Assembly (NCBI GenBank): GCA_002429315.1
Contig: DIZC01000006.1
Span: 18,176-40,670, forward strand
DNA from: Alphaproteobacteria bacterium UBA6038
GTDB lineage: Bacteria > Pseudomonadota > Alphaproteobacteria > Micropepsales > Micropepsaceae
Direction of reading: 5' to 3'
Length of the DNA: 22,495 nucleotides
The position numbers were made by a program, and so were the translations under genes. The stretch's first letter is position 1. Each line of letters starts with the position of its first letter. The notes beneath the pieces were generated by a model. The model did no database searches. It had not been told where the DNA came from and saw nothing but the letters and a program-made list of their open reading frames with translations. Below, piece by piece: positions 14,855 to 21,998 of the stretch.

Positions 14855-15676
14855 ATGATGCGCTCCTTTGCGCGCATGCTTGGTTGTCTCGACGATCGCG
14901 CGGTGATTGCCGTCTCCGGACCGGAAGCAAAATCCTTCCTGCAGGGCCTGATCACCAACGATATTGCCGCACTCGCCCCCGACGCGCCGATCTATGCCGC
15001 CCTGCTTACGCCGCAGGGCAAAATCCTGTTCGACTTCATCGTGAGCGAAAATGATGGCGGAGTGCTGCTCGATTGCGCCGGGACTTCGGCCGACGCGCTG
15101 ATGAAGCGACTGAGCATGTATCGGCTGCGCAGCCGGGTTGACGTTTCGCTGCGGACCGATCTGGCGGTTTTCTGGAGCGCGTCCGACGAGACAGCAGGTC
15201 TTGGGGATCCCCGTTTGCGCGAATTGGGCCACCGATCGGTTGGGGCGCGAGATCCTTCGGCAGCGAAAGACGAGAGCGGGTATCTTTCCCGCCGGCTCGA
15301 TCTAGGGGTGCCGGAAGGGCGGGATTTCGGCTCGGACAAAATGTTTGCGCTGGATGCCGGCCTGGAAGAGCTTCACGCTATTTCATTCTCCAAAGGCTGC
15401 TACATCGGCCAGGAGCTGACTGCCCGGATGAAACACCGCGGCACGGCGCGCAAGCGGCTGTTGCTCGTCGCGACGGAGAGTGGCGACCTACCGCCGCGGG
15501 GCACCGAAATACGGTCCGGCGACAGCGCCGCGGGCGAAATCACCTCGACCTATGGCGCCCGCGGATTTGCCTTGACTCGTCTGGACCGTTGGCCGGAGGC
15601 GGGCGCCGCGCGTGCCGGCGAGCAGGACATTCGCATCGTCAAACCCGCATGGCTCATGAGCGGCGAAGACCCTTGA
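14855..15676 (+). CDS. ygfZ: YgfZ/GcvT-like folate-binding protein for Fe-S cluster maturation
   Basis: The 273-aa protein carries the YgfZ signature K-G-C-Y-x-G-Q-E at residues 180-187 (KGCYIGQE), with C182 the conserved cysteine, followed by LTARMKHRG. The N-terminal half has VIAVSGPEAKSFLQGLITND and YAALLTPQGKILFDFIV, the conserved opening of the family. YgfZ binds tetrahydrofolate and helps assemble or repair [4Fe-4S] enzymes such as MiaB. ATG ATG at 14855/14858 leaves one codon of uncertainty and the ribosome site is weak. It diverges from the GT4-asnB operon. Confidence 0.92.
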   Translation: MMRSFARMLGCLDDRAVIAVSGPEAKSFLQGLITNDIAALAPDAPIYAALLTPQGKILFDFIVSENDGGVLLDCAGTSADALMKRLSMYRLRSRVDVSLRTDLAVFWSASDETAGLGDPRLRELGHRSVGARDPSAAKDESGYLSRRLDLGVPEGRDFGSDKMFALDAGLEELHAISFSKGCYIGQELTARMKHRGTARKRLLLVATESGDLPPRGTEIRSGDSAAGEITSTYGARGFALTRLDRWPEAGAARAGEQDIRIVKPAWLMSGEDP

Positions 15677-15729
15677 CGCGCCATGCAGGGCCGCCAGAGT
15701 CGCCCGCATTCCCGATGAGGAGATTTTCG

Positions 15730-16203
15730 ATGCTGCATCATGTGTCCGTAGGCGTGCACGACGTGGAGCGCGCCGCGAAATTCTACGATCCCGTTCTGAA
15801 GACGCTCGGCTACTCGCGCGTGATGGAGTTCCTGCCCGACGCGATCGCCTATGGCGAAAGCCGCGAGCGGCCGGAATTCTGGATCGGCCGCCCGCACAAT
15901 CAGCAGCCTCCGAGTTCCGGCAACGGTGTGCACGTCGCCTTCCTGGCGAAATCCAGGCAGGCGGTGAGCAAGTTTCACGCCGCAGCGCTGAAGGCGGGTG
16001 GGAGCAACAACGGCGAGCCGGGTCCGCGGCCGGACTACGGGCCGTCCTACTACGGCGCGTTCATCTACGATCTGGACGGCAACAAGGTGGAAGCCATGCT
16101 GATCGAGCCGGCGAAAGCGGCGGTGCGGTCGGCGGCGAAGAAATCGGCGCGCAAGGCAAAGGCGAAGCCGGCGCGGAAAGCGAAACGGAAAACGCGGCGG
16201 TGA
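15730..16203 (+). CDS. VOC (glyoxalase/bleomycin-resistance fold) family protein with basic tail
   Basis: The 157-aa protein has a single vicinal-oxygen-chelate domain: MLHHVSVGVHDVERAAKFYD, GYSRVMEF, GVHVAFLAKSRQAVSKFHAAAL and YYGAFIYDLDGNKVEAM (to about residue 122). The His near the start, H67 in GVHVAF and E in KVEAM are likely metal positions. Activity unknown; family members include lyases, dioxygenases and resistance proteins. The C-terminal ~25 residues are almost only Lys, Arg and Ala (KKSARKAKAK...), a tail not part of the fold that could bind nucleic acid. ATG 15730 has GAGGAG 8-13 nt upstream; ATG 15715 lies before that site. The stop overlaps the next gene by 4 nt (GTGA). Confidence 0.88.
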   Translation: MLHHVSVGVHDVERAAKFYDPVLKTLGYSRVMEFLPDAIAYGESRERPEFWIGRPHNQQPPSSGNGVHVAFLAKSRQAVSKFHAAALKAGGSNNGEPGPRPDYGPSYYGAFIYDLDGNKVEAMLIEPAKAAVRSAAKKSARKAKAKPARKAKRKTRR

Positions 16204-16793
16204 AGCCGCGCATCCGCTGCACCTGGCCCGGCAGCGATCCGCTGTATGTTGCGTACCACGACGAGGAGTGGGGCATGCCGGAATGCGATCCGCGCGCGCT
16301 TTACGAGAAGCTCGTGCTGGATGGATTCCAGGCCGGGCTCTCGTGGATAACCATCTTGCGCAAGCGGGAGAATTTCCGCCGCGCCTTCGATGGCTTCGAT
16401 CCGCAGAAGATCGCCCGCTACGGCAAGCGCGATGTTGCCCGGCTGTTGAAGAACGAGGGGATTATTCGCAGCCGGGCAAAAATCGAGGCGGCGATCAACG
16501 GCGCGCGTGCCTGGCTTGCTATCCAGGAAAAGGAGCCGGGCGGCTTCACGGACTTCATCTGGAAACACGTGAATGGGCGCATGGTGGTGAACACGCGGCG
16601 CGAGGGCGAAGCGGCATTCGCGAAAACGCCGATGAGCGAGGCGCTGTCCAAGGATCTGAAGAGCCGCGGCTTCAAGTTCGTGGGCCCGGTGATCGTGTAT
16701 GCCTTCGCGCAAGCCGTTGGCATGGTGAATGATCACGCCGTGGAATGCTTCCGCCACGCCGAATGCGCGAAGCTCGGTGCAAAGCGGCGATGA
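16200..16793 (+). CDS. tag: DNA-3-methyladenine glycosylase I
   Basis: The 197-aa enzyme removes 3-methyladenine from alkylated DNA by base excision. Aligned to E. coli Tag, the zinc ligands are all present: C7 (IRCTW), H20 (YHDEEWG), H179 and C183 (NDHAVECF). The base-recognition region reads LDGFQAGLSW (40-49), with D41 where E. coli has Glu38, a conservative change. GFKFVGP and AFAQAVGMVNDH are family motifs. The start is GTG 16200, inside the previous gene's stop; no ATG upstream fits, and the family begins at the RCxW motif. Coupling to the VOC gene and the small membrane gene (ATGA overlap) is tight. Confidence 0.94.
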   Translation: MKPRIRCTWPGSDPLYVAYHDEEWGMPECDPRALYEKLVLDGFQAGLSWITILRKRENFRRAFDGFDPQKIARYGKRDVARLLKNEGIIRSRAKIEAAINGARAWLAIQEKEPGGFTDFIWKHVNGRMVVNTRREGEAAFAKTPMSEALSKDLKSRGFKFVGPVIVYAFAQAVGMVNDHAVECFRHAECAKLGAKRR

Positions 16794-17029
16794 CTTTGCC
16801 CGATGCCCTGGGCATCTTCGGATCGATTGTGATCGTCGTCGCCTATTTCGCCAACCTGCGCGGCATCCTCCTGAACACCGACCTCGCCTATTCGCTGCTC
16901 AATCTGATTGGAGCCGCGCTGATTCTGTTTTCGCTCTGGTGGGCGTGGAACACCGCCGCCGCGGTGATGGAAGGGTTCTGGGCCGCCATCAGCGCTTATG
17001 GATTAACGCGAGCGATCTTGGCGCGGTAG
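16790..17029 (+). CDS. Small membrane protein, CBU_0592-like
   Basis: A 79-aa protein with about three hydrophobic segments: LGIFGSIVIVVAYFANL, YSLLNLIGAALILFSLWWAW and AAVMEGFWAAISAYGL. The pattern of a first helix, SLLNLIGA and EGFWAAISAYGL matches small inner-membrane proteins annotated as CBU_0592-like, whose function is unknown. ATG 16790 overlaps the tag stop (ATGA), so it is translated with tag. The open frame could extend to 16745, but only within the tag gene. Its 3' end overlaps the convergent queF gene by 34 nt. Confidence 0.75.
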   Translation: MTLPDALGIFGSIVIVVAYFANLRGILLNTDLAYSLLNLIGAALILFSLWWAWNTAAAVMEGFWAAISAYGLTRAILAR

Positions 17030-17463
17030 GGGGAGATGCCGGGATCGGGCAGCGCAACCCCTGCCGGCAGTTTTCCGGTTTGCCAGAACACGTCGATGGG
17101 GATGCCGCCGCGGGGATACCAGAAGCCTGCGATGCGCAGGAATTTCGGTTTGATCGCCTTCACGATGCGTTTGCCGATCAGCACCGTGCAATCCTCGTGA
17201 AACGCGCCGTGGTTGCGAAAGCTCGCGAGAAACAGCTTCAGCGATTTCGATTCCAGGATCGACTTCGCGGGCGCGTAGTCGATGACAAAATGCGCGAAGT
17301 CCGGCTGACCGGTGATCGGACACAGGCAGGTGAACTCGGGCGCGGTGAACCGCACGAGATAATTGGTATCGGGGTGCGGGTTGGGCAAAGCATCGAGTTG
17401 CGCCTCATCCGGAGAGCGCGGCAGACGCACGGGGCGGCCGAGTTGACGTGCCTTAGTCTTCAT
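16996..17463 (-). CDS. queF: PreQ1 synthase (NADPH-dependent 7-cyano-7-deazaguanine reductase)
   Basis: The 155-aa enzyme reduces preQ0 nitrile to preQ1 amine with NADPH in queuosine synthesis. It is the short, unimodular QueF type. The catalytic residues are in context: C48 in FTCLCPITGQPDF, which forms the thioimide, and D55 seven residues on. The QueF signature ESKSLKLFL follows (71-79), then FRNHGAFHED. ATG 17463 gives the usual N-terminus (MKTKARQLG) and an 11-nt overlap with the queD stop; the longer frame from 17481 adds six residues inside queD. With queD it forms a queuosine-precursor pair; queC and queE are not in the window. Confidence 0.95.
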   Translation of the reverse strand: MKTKARQLGRPVRLPRSPDEAQLDALPNPHPDTNYLVRFTAPEFTCLCPITGQPDFAHFVIDYAPAKSILESKSLKLFLASFRNHGAFHEDCTVLIGKRIVKAIKPKFLRIAGFWYPRGGIPIDVFWQTGKLPAGVALPDPGISPYRAKIARVNP

Positions 17464-17806
17464 ACACGCAGCTCTGGCCATAGGAGGGGCGGCGGATCTT
17501 TACCCGCGTCACTTCGGGAAGCGATGACTTCGCGCGGCGGAAGATGTAGCGCGCAAGATGCTCTAGGGTCGGTGTACCCAGCCCATCGATCTCGTTGAGC
17601 AAGCGATGGTCGAGCTCTTCGCGCAGCCTGTCCAGAACCACCTTCACCTCGCCAAGATCGCGGAGAAATCCCGTGCGCTCATCGGGTTCGCCGCGCAAGG
17701 TCACTTCAACGTAGAAGGAGTGGCCGTGCAGACGCGTGTTCTCGGGCGCGCCGCTCCCGAGAAAATGCGCCGCATCGAACCCGAACTCCTGCGTCAATTC
17801 GATCAT
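17453..17806 (-). CDS. queD: 6-carboxytetrahydropterin synthase family protein (QueD-like)
   Basis: A 117-aa protein of the PTPS/QueD family, which converts dihydroneopterin triphosphate to 6-carboxytetrahydropterin. The zinc-binding His residues are present: H14 (DAAHF), H27 and H29 (LHGHSF). DLGEVKVVLDRLREELDHRLLNE and GTPTLEHLARYI are typical. The usual catalytic Cys four residues before HGH is N23 here (NTRLHGH). I recall alphaproteobacterial members with Ser or Ala at this place, so it may be a lineage form, but catalysis by the standard route is not assured. The 11-nt overlap with queF supports a role in queuosine or another deazapurine pathway. ATG 17806 has a poor ribosome site. Confidence 0.88.
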   Translation of the reverse strand: MIELTQEFGFDAAHFLGSGAPENTRLHGHSFYVEVTLRGEPDERTGFLRDLGEVKVVLDRLREELDHRLLNEIDGLGTPTLEHLARYIFRRAKSSLPEVTRVKIRRPSYGQSCVYED

Positions 17807-17849
17807 GGCGCGGGCTTGTGGCGGCTGACGCGGAGAGCGTCAAGAGCCG

Positions 17850-18434
17850 CTACTTCAGCGCGGCGCGCGCCTGCTCGCGCAAGGCGGCCAATGCATCGGT
17901 CCATTTGATCAGCTCGTTGAGCAGAGCGGCGGCGCCCTGCTCATTGAATTCGTTTGCGGTGAACACGCCATCCTTGATCTGCTGAAACACATTCGGCAGC
18001 CAGACGTTTTCCGGGATCGGCATCATCTTCAGTGTCGCAACCGTCGGCTTGATCGCATGCGTCGAACGCCCGCCGCCGGAAATCCCGCCATAACCAACGA
18101 ACCCGACGGCCTTGTACTGCCATTCCCAGAACAGGTAGTCGAGCGCGTTCAGCAGCGACGGCGGCGGTCCGAAGTTGTATTCGGGCGTGACGAACACGAA
18201 TGCGTCCGCCGCGTTCACGCTCGCGCTCCAGCGCTTGGTATGCTCGTGCTGGTATTGCCTGCGGGCCGGGTGTTCCGGCTCATCCAGCACCGGCAGGTTG
18301 AATTCCGCTAGGTCAACCAGATGGGCATCGAATTTGCCGTGCTGGCTGGCGAAATCATGGAACCACTTGGCGACGGAAGGACCGATTCTGGTCGGTCGCG
18401 TGCTGGCGATGACGGTGTGAAGGCGCGGGGCCAT
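17850..18434 (-). CDS. NADPH-dependent FMN reductase family (flavodoxin-like) protein
   Basis: The 194-aa flavoprotein of the NADPH-dependent FMN reductase/azoreductase family has the phosphate loop STRPTRIG (11-18), TPEYNFGPP (83-91, flavin contact) and GYGGISGGGR (114-123). Such enzymes reduce quinones, azo dyes or FMN with NAD(P)H and often respond to electrophile stress. AAGGAG lies about 7 nt upstream of ATG 18434. The divergent HxlR regulator and the palindrome between them suggest local repression relieved by a reactive compound. queD lies 43 nt downstream on the same strand and may be cotranscribed, though the functions do not obviously match. Confidence 0.88.
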   Translation of the reverse strand: MAPRLHTVIASTRPTRIGPSVAKWFHDFASQHGKFDAHLVDLAEFNLPVLDEPEHPARRQYQHEHTKRWSASVNAADAFVFVTPEYNFGPPPSLLNALDYLFWEWQYKAVGFVGYGGISGGGRSTHAIKPTVATLKMMPIPENVWLPNVFQQIKDGVFTANEFNEQGAAALLNELIKWTDALAALREQARAALK

Positions 18435-18453
18435 GACGGTCTCCTTGGCTATG

Positions 18454-18468
18454 GTTACGAAGAGTAAC
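18454..18468. promoter_or_regulatory. GTTAC-N5-GTAAC palindrome, probable HxlR operator
   Basis: GTTACGAAGAGTAAC is a perfect 5-bp inverted repeat with a 5-nt centre, located about 20-34 nt upstream of the FMN reductase start and about 67-81 nt upstream of the HxlR start. Winged-helix HxlR dimers bind similar TTAC/GTAA repeats in divergent promoters. Repression of the reductase and autoregulation are inferred. Confidence 0.6.
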
Positions 18469-18534
18469 TCGCACTACATTGGTGACTGGAGCTAAGCTGG
18501 CGACCGGTCAGCAAACGCACAAGAAGGCACATCT

Positions 18535-18960
18535 ATGACACGCAGTAACCCTCATGTAACCGAAGACTGCCGGGCGGTGAGCGCGGTGCTGGCGCGTATC
18601 GGCGATAAATGGTCGGTGTTGATCGTATCCCGCCTTGGCAACGGTCCGATCCGCTTTAACGCATTGAAGCGCGAGATCGGCGGCATTTCTCAGCGGATGC
18701 TGACCTTGACCCTGCGGGGGCTGGAGCGGGACGGCCTCATCACACGGACCGTCTTTCCGACAGTTCCGCCGCGTGTCGATTATGCGCTGACGGCGCTTGG
18801 CCGCTCGTTGCTGGTGCCCGTTTCGGCATTGGGCGATTGGGCGCGAAAGAATCGCAGCCGGATCGAAGAAGCGCAGGCGAAGTTCGACCGCGCCGCAGAA
18901 CCCAAGCGGACGTCTGCCGGCCGGGCAGCGTCCGGCCCGGCTGTAACGCACGCCCTTTGA
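18535..18960 (+). CDS. HxlR-type winged-helix transcriptional regulator
   Basis: A 141-aa protein. Residues ~10-100 form the HxlR winged helix: EDCRAVSAVLARIGDKWSVL, LGNGPIRFNALKREIGGISQRML (recognition helix region), LTLRGLERDGLITRTVFPTVPPRVDYALT (wing) and GRSLLVPVSALGDWA. C12 occupies the N-terminal Cys position that serves as a redox or electrophile sensor in characterised members such as YodB and HypR. The C-terminal ~35 residues are Arg/Ala-rich and probably flexible. AGAAGG lies about 8 nt before ATG 18535. It diverges from the FMN reductase gene, its likely target. Confidence 0.92.
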   Translation: MTRSNPHVTEDCRAVSAVLARIGDKWSVLIVSRLGNGPIRFNALKREIGGISQRMLTLTLRGLERDGLITRTVFPTVPPRVDYALTALGRSLLVPVSALGDWARKNRSRIEEAQAKFDRAAEPKRTSAGRAASGPAVTHAL

Positions 18961-19046
18961 TTACAAACTGTGCATCTTTTGACCCTGCAGTCTGGGGTAT
19001 TCTGAAATTGCCAGCGGACGGGCGCCCGGCCGCGAGGACAGCCTAG

Positions 19047-20295
19047 ATGGACATTGCCGTCATTGCTGCCGGTTCCCGCGGAGACGTTCAGCCACCGACG
19101 GCGCTCGCGTCGGGGCTTGCCGCGCGCGGTCACAAGGTGCGGCTGATTGTGCCGCGTGAATTCGCGCCGCTGGCCGAGCAGCGCGGCGTCGAATTCTGCG
19201 GGCTCGACGGCGATATGCGCCAAATGGTGGGCGAAATCATCGACGGGGACCAAAACCCCGTCGCGGTGCTTCGCGATCTGATTGCCGGCTACCGGCAAGT
19301 CTCCTCTCAGTGGGCGGCGCAACTGCGGGATTTCGCGCGAGGCGCCGATCTCATCGTCGGCATCGGCGCCGGAAGCTTCGGCGCCGCCGTGCTGGCAGAA
19401 GCTTCGGATGTCCCACTCGCTATCGGCTTTCTCCTGCCCGTCATACCGACGGCGCTGTTGCCCAGTCCCGCCTTTCCAGCGGTGAGAACGGATCTTCCGG
19501 GATGGGTGAACCGCCTCGAACACGTGCTGGCGTTCGAGCTGCTGTGGCAGTTCCTTCACCGCGCCCTGGCCGTTGTTGCGGGGCGTCGCTCCGGTCCTGA
19601 TTGCGGTGAGCCCGTCAGTGGTTCCCACGCCGCCCGAGTGGCGCGGCCGCGCCGAACTGACCGGCTACTGGTTTCTCGATCGATCTGCGGACTGGCAGCC
19701 GCCGGCACAACTGGAGGCGTTCTTGCGGGACGGCACGCCGGCCGTCTATGCCGGATTCGGCAGCATGACGATGAAGAATCCCGATGTTGCGCTGGACGCC
19801 ATAGTCACCGCGGTCGAGCGCGTCGACTGCCGCGCCGTGATCAGCGCCGGCTGGGCGGGCCTTCAGCCGCAGAGGATATCGAACTGCATTGATGCAACGA
19901 ACGACATGCCGCACGATTGGCTGTTTCCGCGCATGGCGAGCATCGTCCATCACGGCGGCGCCGGCACCTCGGCCGCGGCGCTGCGCGCCGGCCGGCCCTC
20001 CGTCGTGATCCCGTTCTTCAGCGATCAACCGTTCTGGGGACGGTGGCTTGAACGCATCGGCGCGACGGCGAAACCGCTGCCGATCAAGCGGCTGTCGGCG
20101 GACGAATTGGCGAAGGCCATCGATCTGACTCTGACCTCACGCACCTTGCGCGAGGCGGCGGAAGGCTTAGGAACTCGAATTCGGCAGGAAGACGGGGTCG
20201 CCCGCGCGGCCGAATTGGTGGAACAGGCGGCTCTCCACCGCGCGCACACGCCGCGCCGGCCTGTTTCAATTCGCCCTGCGCATGTCGAAGCGTGA
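19047..20295 (+). pseudogene. Frameshifted GT1 (UGT/sterol-glucosyltransferase-like) glycosyltransferase
   Basis: Two halves of one GT-B enzyme lie in different frames. The first (19047 to about 19570) begins MDIAVIAAGSRGDVQPPTALASGLAARGHKVRLIV, the classic N-terminus of MGT/sterol glucosyltransferases. The second (from about 19573) has VLIAVSPSVVP, TGYWF, VYAGFGSM, the nucleotide-sugar motif HHGGAGTSAAALRAGRPSVV and FFSDQPFWG, ending at 20295. The switch lies near 19565-19585, and the linker usual at this place (about 20-30 residues, with a GLPP motif) is absent, so a deletion of several dozen bases with loss of frame is likelier than a single-base error. Translated separately, neither half is a complete enzyme. 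The first frame continues to a stop at 19892. The acceptor would have been a lipid or small molecule. Confidence 0.85.
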
Positions 20296-20525
20296 GGTGG
20301 CGGGCATCGGTTCGTTGTCGAGAATATCCGCGAGCCAGCACCAAAGACACGTGCACAGCCGCCGATTCTTCTGGCGCAAGGCATTTCCGATTGCCGTTGC
20401 CGTCTATATCCCGGGGCCCGTAGTCTCGCGCCCCGGCGGGATGGCGTCGCTACTGCGCGGGAGTCCGTTTCGAGGGTGCCCGAAACAGAAGAAGATGTGC
20501 TTGCCTTCGTGGGCGCCACGGTCAG

Positions 20526-20543
20526 GCGGCCGCGATCGGCCGC
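20526..20543. terminator. GC-rich hairpin behind the peroxiredoxin gene, possible terminator
   Basis: GCGGCCG-CGAT-CGGCCGC is a perfect 7-bp stem with a 4-nt loop, 12 nt past the peroxiredoxin stop. No run of T follows on either strand, so intrinsic termination is doubtful. The rest of 20296-20555, between the broken glycosyltransferase and this gene, holds nothing I recognise. Confidence 0.3.
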
Positions 20544-20555
20544 GAATGAAGCCGC

Positions 20556-21095
20556 CTATTTGTGCTGGTCGCGCCAGGCCTTTACCGCGGCCATGCTGCG
20601 CGCGACATGCTGGCTGGGATCGAGGTTGGTGTAAGTCAGCAGGATCGTACCGTCCGGCGCGATGACATAGGATGTGCGGTCGGACCATTCCGGCTTCTGC
20701 TTCAGGACCGCATCGTACTGCTTGATCACCTTCTGGTCGGGATCAGCGGCAACCGCGAACTTGTTGCGGCACTCGACAGACGAGAACTCGGTCACGCGAC
20801 TGGCATTGCCGGCGGTGACGCCGATCACCGTCGCGCCCATCGCCGTGAATTTCTCGGTGGCCTCGGCGAAGTCGTGCGCCTCCTGGGTGCAGCCTGGTGT
20901 GAAGGCGGCCGGAAAGAAGTAGAGCACCACCGGCCCTTTCTTGAGCGTGGCCGCCAGCGAGAAGGTGAACTCCTTGCCGCCGAGTGCGGCCTTGGTGGTG
21001 AAATCCGGCGCCTTCGCCCCAACCGACAGCGCGGCCATCGCCGGAACAGACGCCACAGCCGCTATCAGAGCCGCACCAATGATGAACTTCCGCAT
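20556..21095 (-). CDS. Exported peroxiredoxin (AhpC/TSA, BCP-like)
   Basis: The 179-aa thiol peroxidase has a signal peptide (MRKFIIGAALIAAVASVPAMA, cleavage after about residue 21), so it is periplasmic. The thioredoxin fold carries the peroxidatic motif PxxxTxxC as PAAFTPGC with C69, and a possible resolving cysteine at C109 (SSVECRNKF). YFFPAAFTPGCTQEA and VIAPDGTILLTYTN are typical of the BCP/PrxQ-like group. It would reduce hydrogen or organic peroxides; its electron donor is not visible here. GGAGGAGGGG lies just before ATG 21095, a very strong ribosome site. It diverges from the ATP synthase genes. Confidence 0.92.
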   Translation of the reverse strand: MRKFIIGAALIAAVASVPAMAALSVGAKAPDFTTKAALGGKEFTFSLAATLKKGPVVLYFFPAAFTPGCTQEAHDFAEATEKFTAMGATVIGVTAGNASRVTEFSSVECRNKFAVAADPDQKVIKQYDAVLKQKPEWSDRTSYVIAPDGTILLTYTNLDPSQHVARSMAAVKAWRDQHK

Positions 21096-21156
21096 ATGCC
21101 CCTCCTCCGATGCTCCTAAACGACGTTTTTCGGAGGCATTCTATGTCCACCATGTT

Positions 21157-21178
21157 CCCGCGGCAAAATCGCCACGGG
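21157..21178. promoter_or_regulatory. Hairpin in the divergent region between peroxiredoxin and atpH
   Basis: CCCG-c-GGC, loop AAAATC, GCC-a-CGGG forms a 7-bp stem with one mismatch in the 286-bp region 21096-21381, which must hold promoters for both the peroxiredoxin and the ATP synthase operon. I could not assign -35/-10 boxes with confidence. The hairpin may be a leader structure of the peroxiredoxin mRNA. Confidence 0.25.
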
Positions 21179-21381
21179 TTCGGAGGCCCCGCCGCGACAC
21201 TCGGGCGGGTGACAGATTATTGCGCCGCACCCGGCCTCATGCTACACGGCCCGCGCGCGGCCATTAAGAGTCGCGCGCGCGAGTGAAATTCTTCGCTCAA
21301 TCAACGGTTTAGCACTCGCCCGGCCGAGAGCCAGCGCCTCTTTTCGAAGGCGGCCTCGCCCGTGCGAAAGACGAGGCACGG

Positions 21382-21939
21382 GTGGCGGCGGAACACGCGC
21401 ACGAAGCAGGTCTGGCGGGGCGCTACGCACTGGCGGTTTTCGAGCTGGCGCAGGAAGAGCGCGCGGTCGAGGCGGTGGCGGGCGATTTCGCCACGCTGAA
21501 GCAGCTGATGGCCGAAAACCCGGAGCTCACGCGTCTCATCCGGGCGCCAGTGTTCTCGCGCGAGGAGCAGGCCGCCGGCATGAATGGCGTGTTGCACCGG
21601 ATGGAGGCTGCCTCACTCACCCGCCGCTTCATTCTGCTGCTCGCGTCCAAGCGGCGCCTGTTCGCGCTGCCCGACATCATTCGCGCCTATGGCGCGCTGG
21701 TGGCGAAGCAGAAGGGCGAGATGTCCGCACAGGTGACCAGCGCACGCGCGCTGTCCGACGACGAGACTGCGGAGCTGAAATCGATCCTCAGGTCGAAGCT
21801 GTCGAAAGAGGTGAAGCTCGATAGCCGCGTCGATCCTTCGCTGCTGGGCGGCCTTATTGTGCAGGTCGGCTCGCAGATGATCGATTCCAGTTTGCGTACG
21901 AAGCTCAACGGCTTCCGCGCCGCGATGCGCGGCGCCTAG
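21382..21939 (+). CDS. atpH: F1F0 ATP synthase subunit delta
   Basis: The 185-aa delta (OSCP-type) subunit links the F1 head to the peripheral stalk. Its N-terminal helical domain begins with LAGRYALAVFELAQE (about 11-25); the C-terminal region has LSDDETAELKSILRSKLSKEVKLDSRVDPSLLGG, then LIVQVGSQMIDSSLRTKLNGFRAAM, the hallmark end of the subunit. The start is GTG 21382 with GAGG about 7 nt upstream; there is no nearby in-frame ATG that fits the family. It is the first gene of the F1 cluster, 59 nt before atpA. In alphaproteobacteria the F1 genes (HAGDC) usually stand apart from the F0 genes, consistent with the unrelated peroxiredoxin upstream. Confidence 0.94.
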   Translation: MAAEHAHEAGLAGRYALAVFELAQEERAVEAVAGDFATLKQLMAENPELTRLIRAPVFSREEQAAGMNGVLHRMEAASLTRRFILLLASKRRLFALPDIIRAYGALVAKQKGEMSAQVTSARALSDDETAELKSILRSKLSKEVKLDSRVDPSLLGGLIVQVGSQMIDSSLRTKLNGFRAAMRGA

Positions 21940-21998
21940 GCGCAAGAATTCGAATCGGCGCTCGTTCAGGAGCGGCACGAAACAAAGGACGTAAGACC

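Noticed and set aside
21096..21381. Promoter boxes for the ATP synthase operon
   Set aside because: Several TTG- and TA-rich candidates exist, but none has convincing -35/-10 spacing, so no promoter is called.
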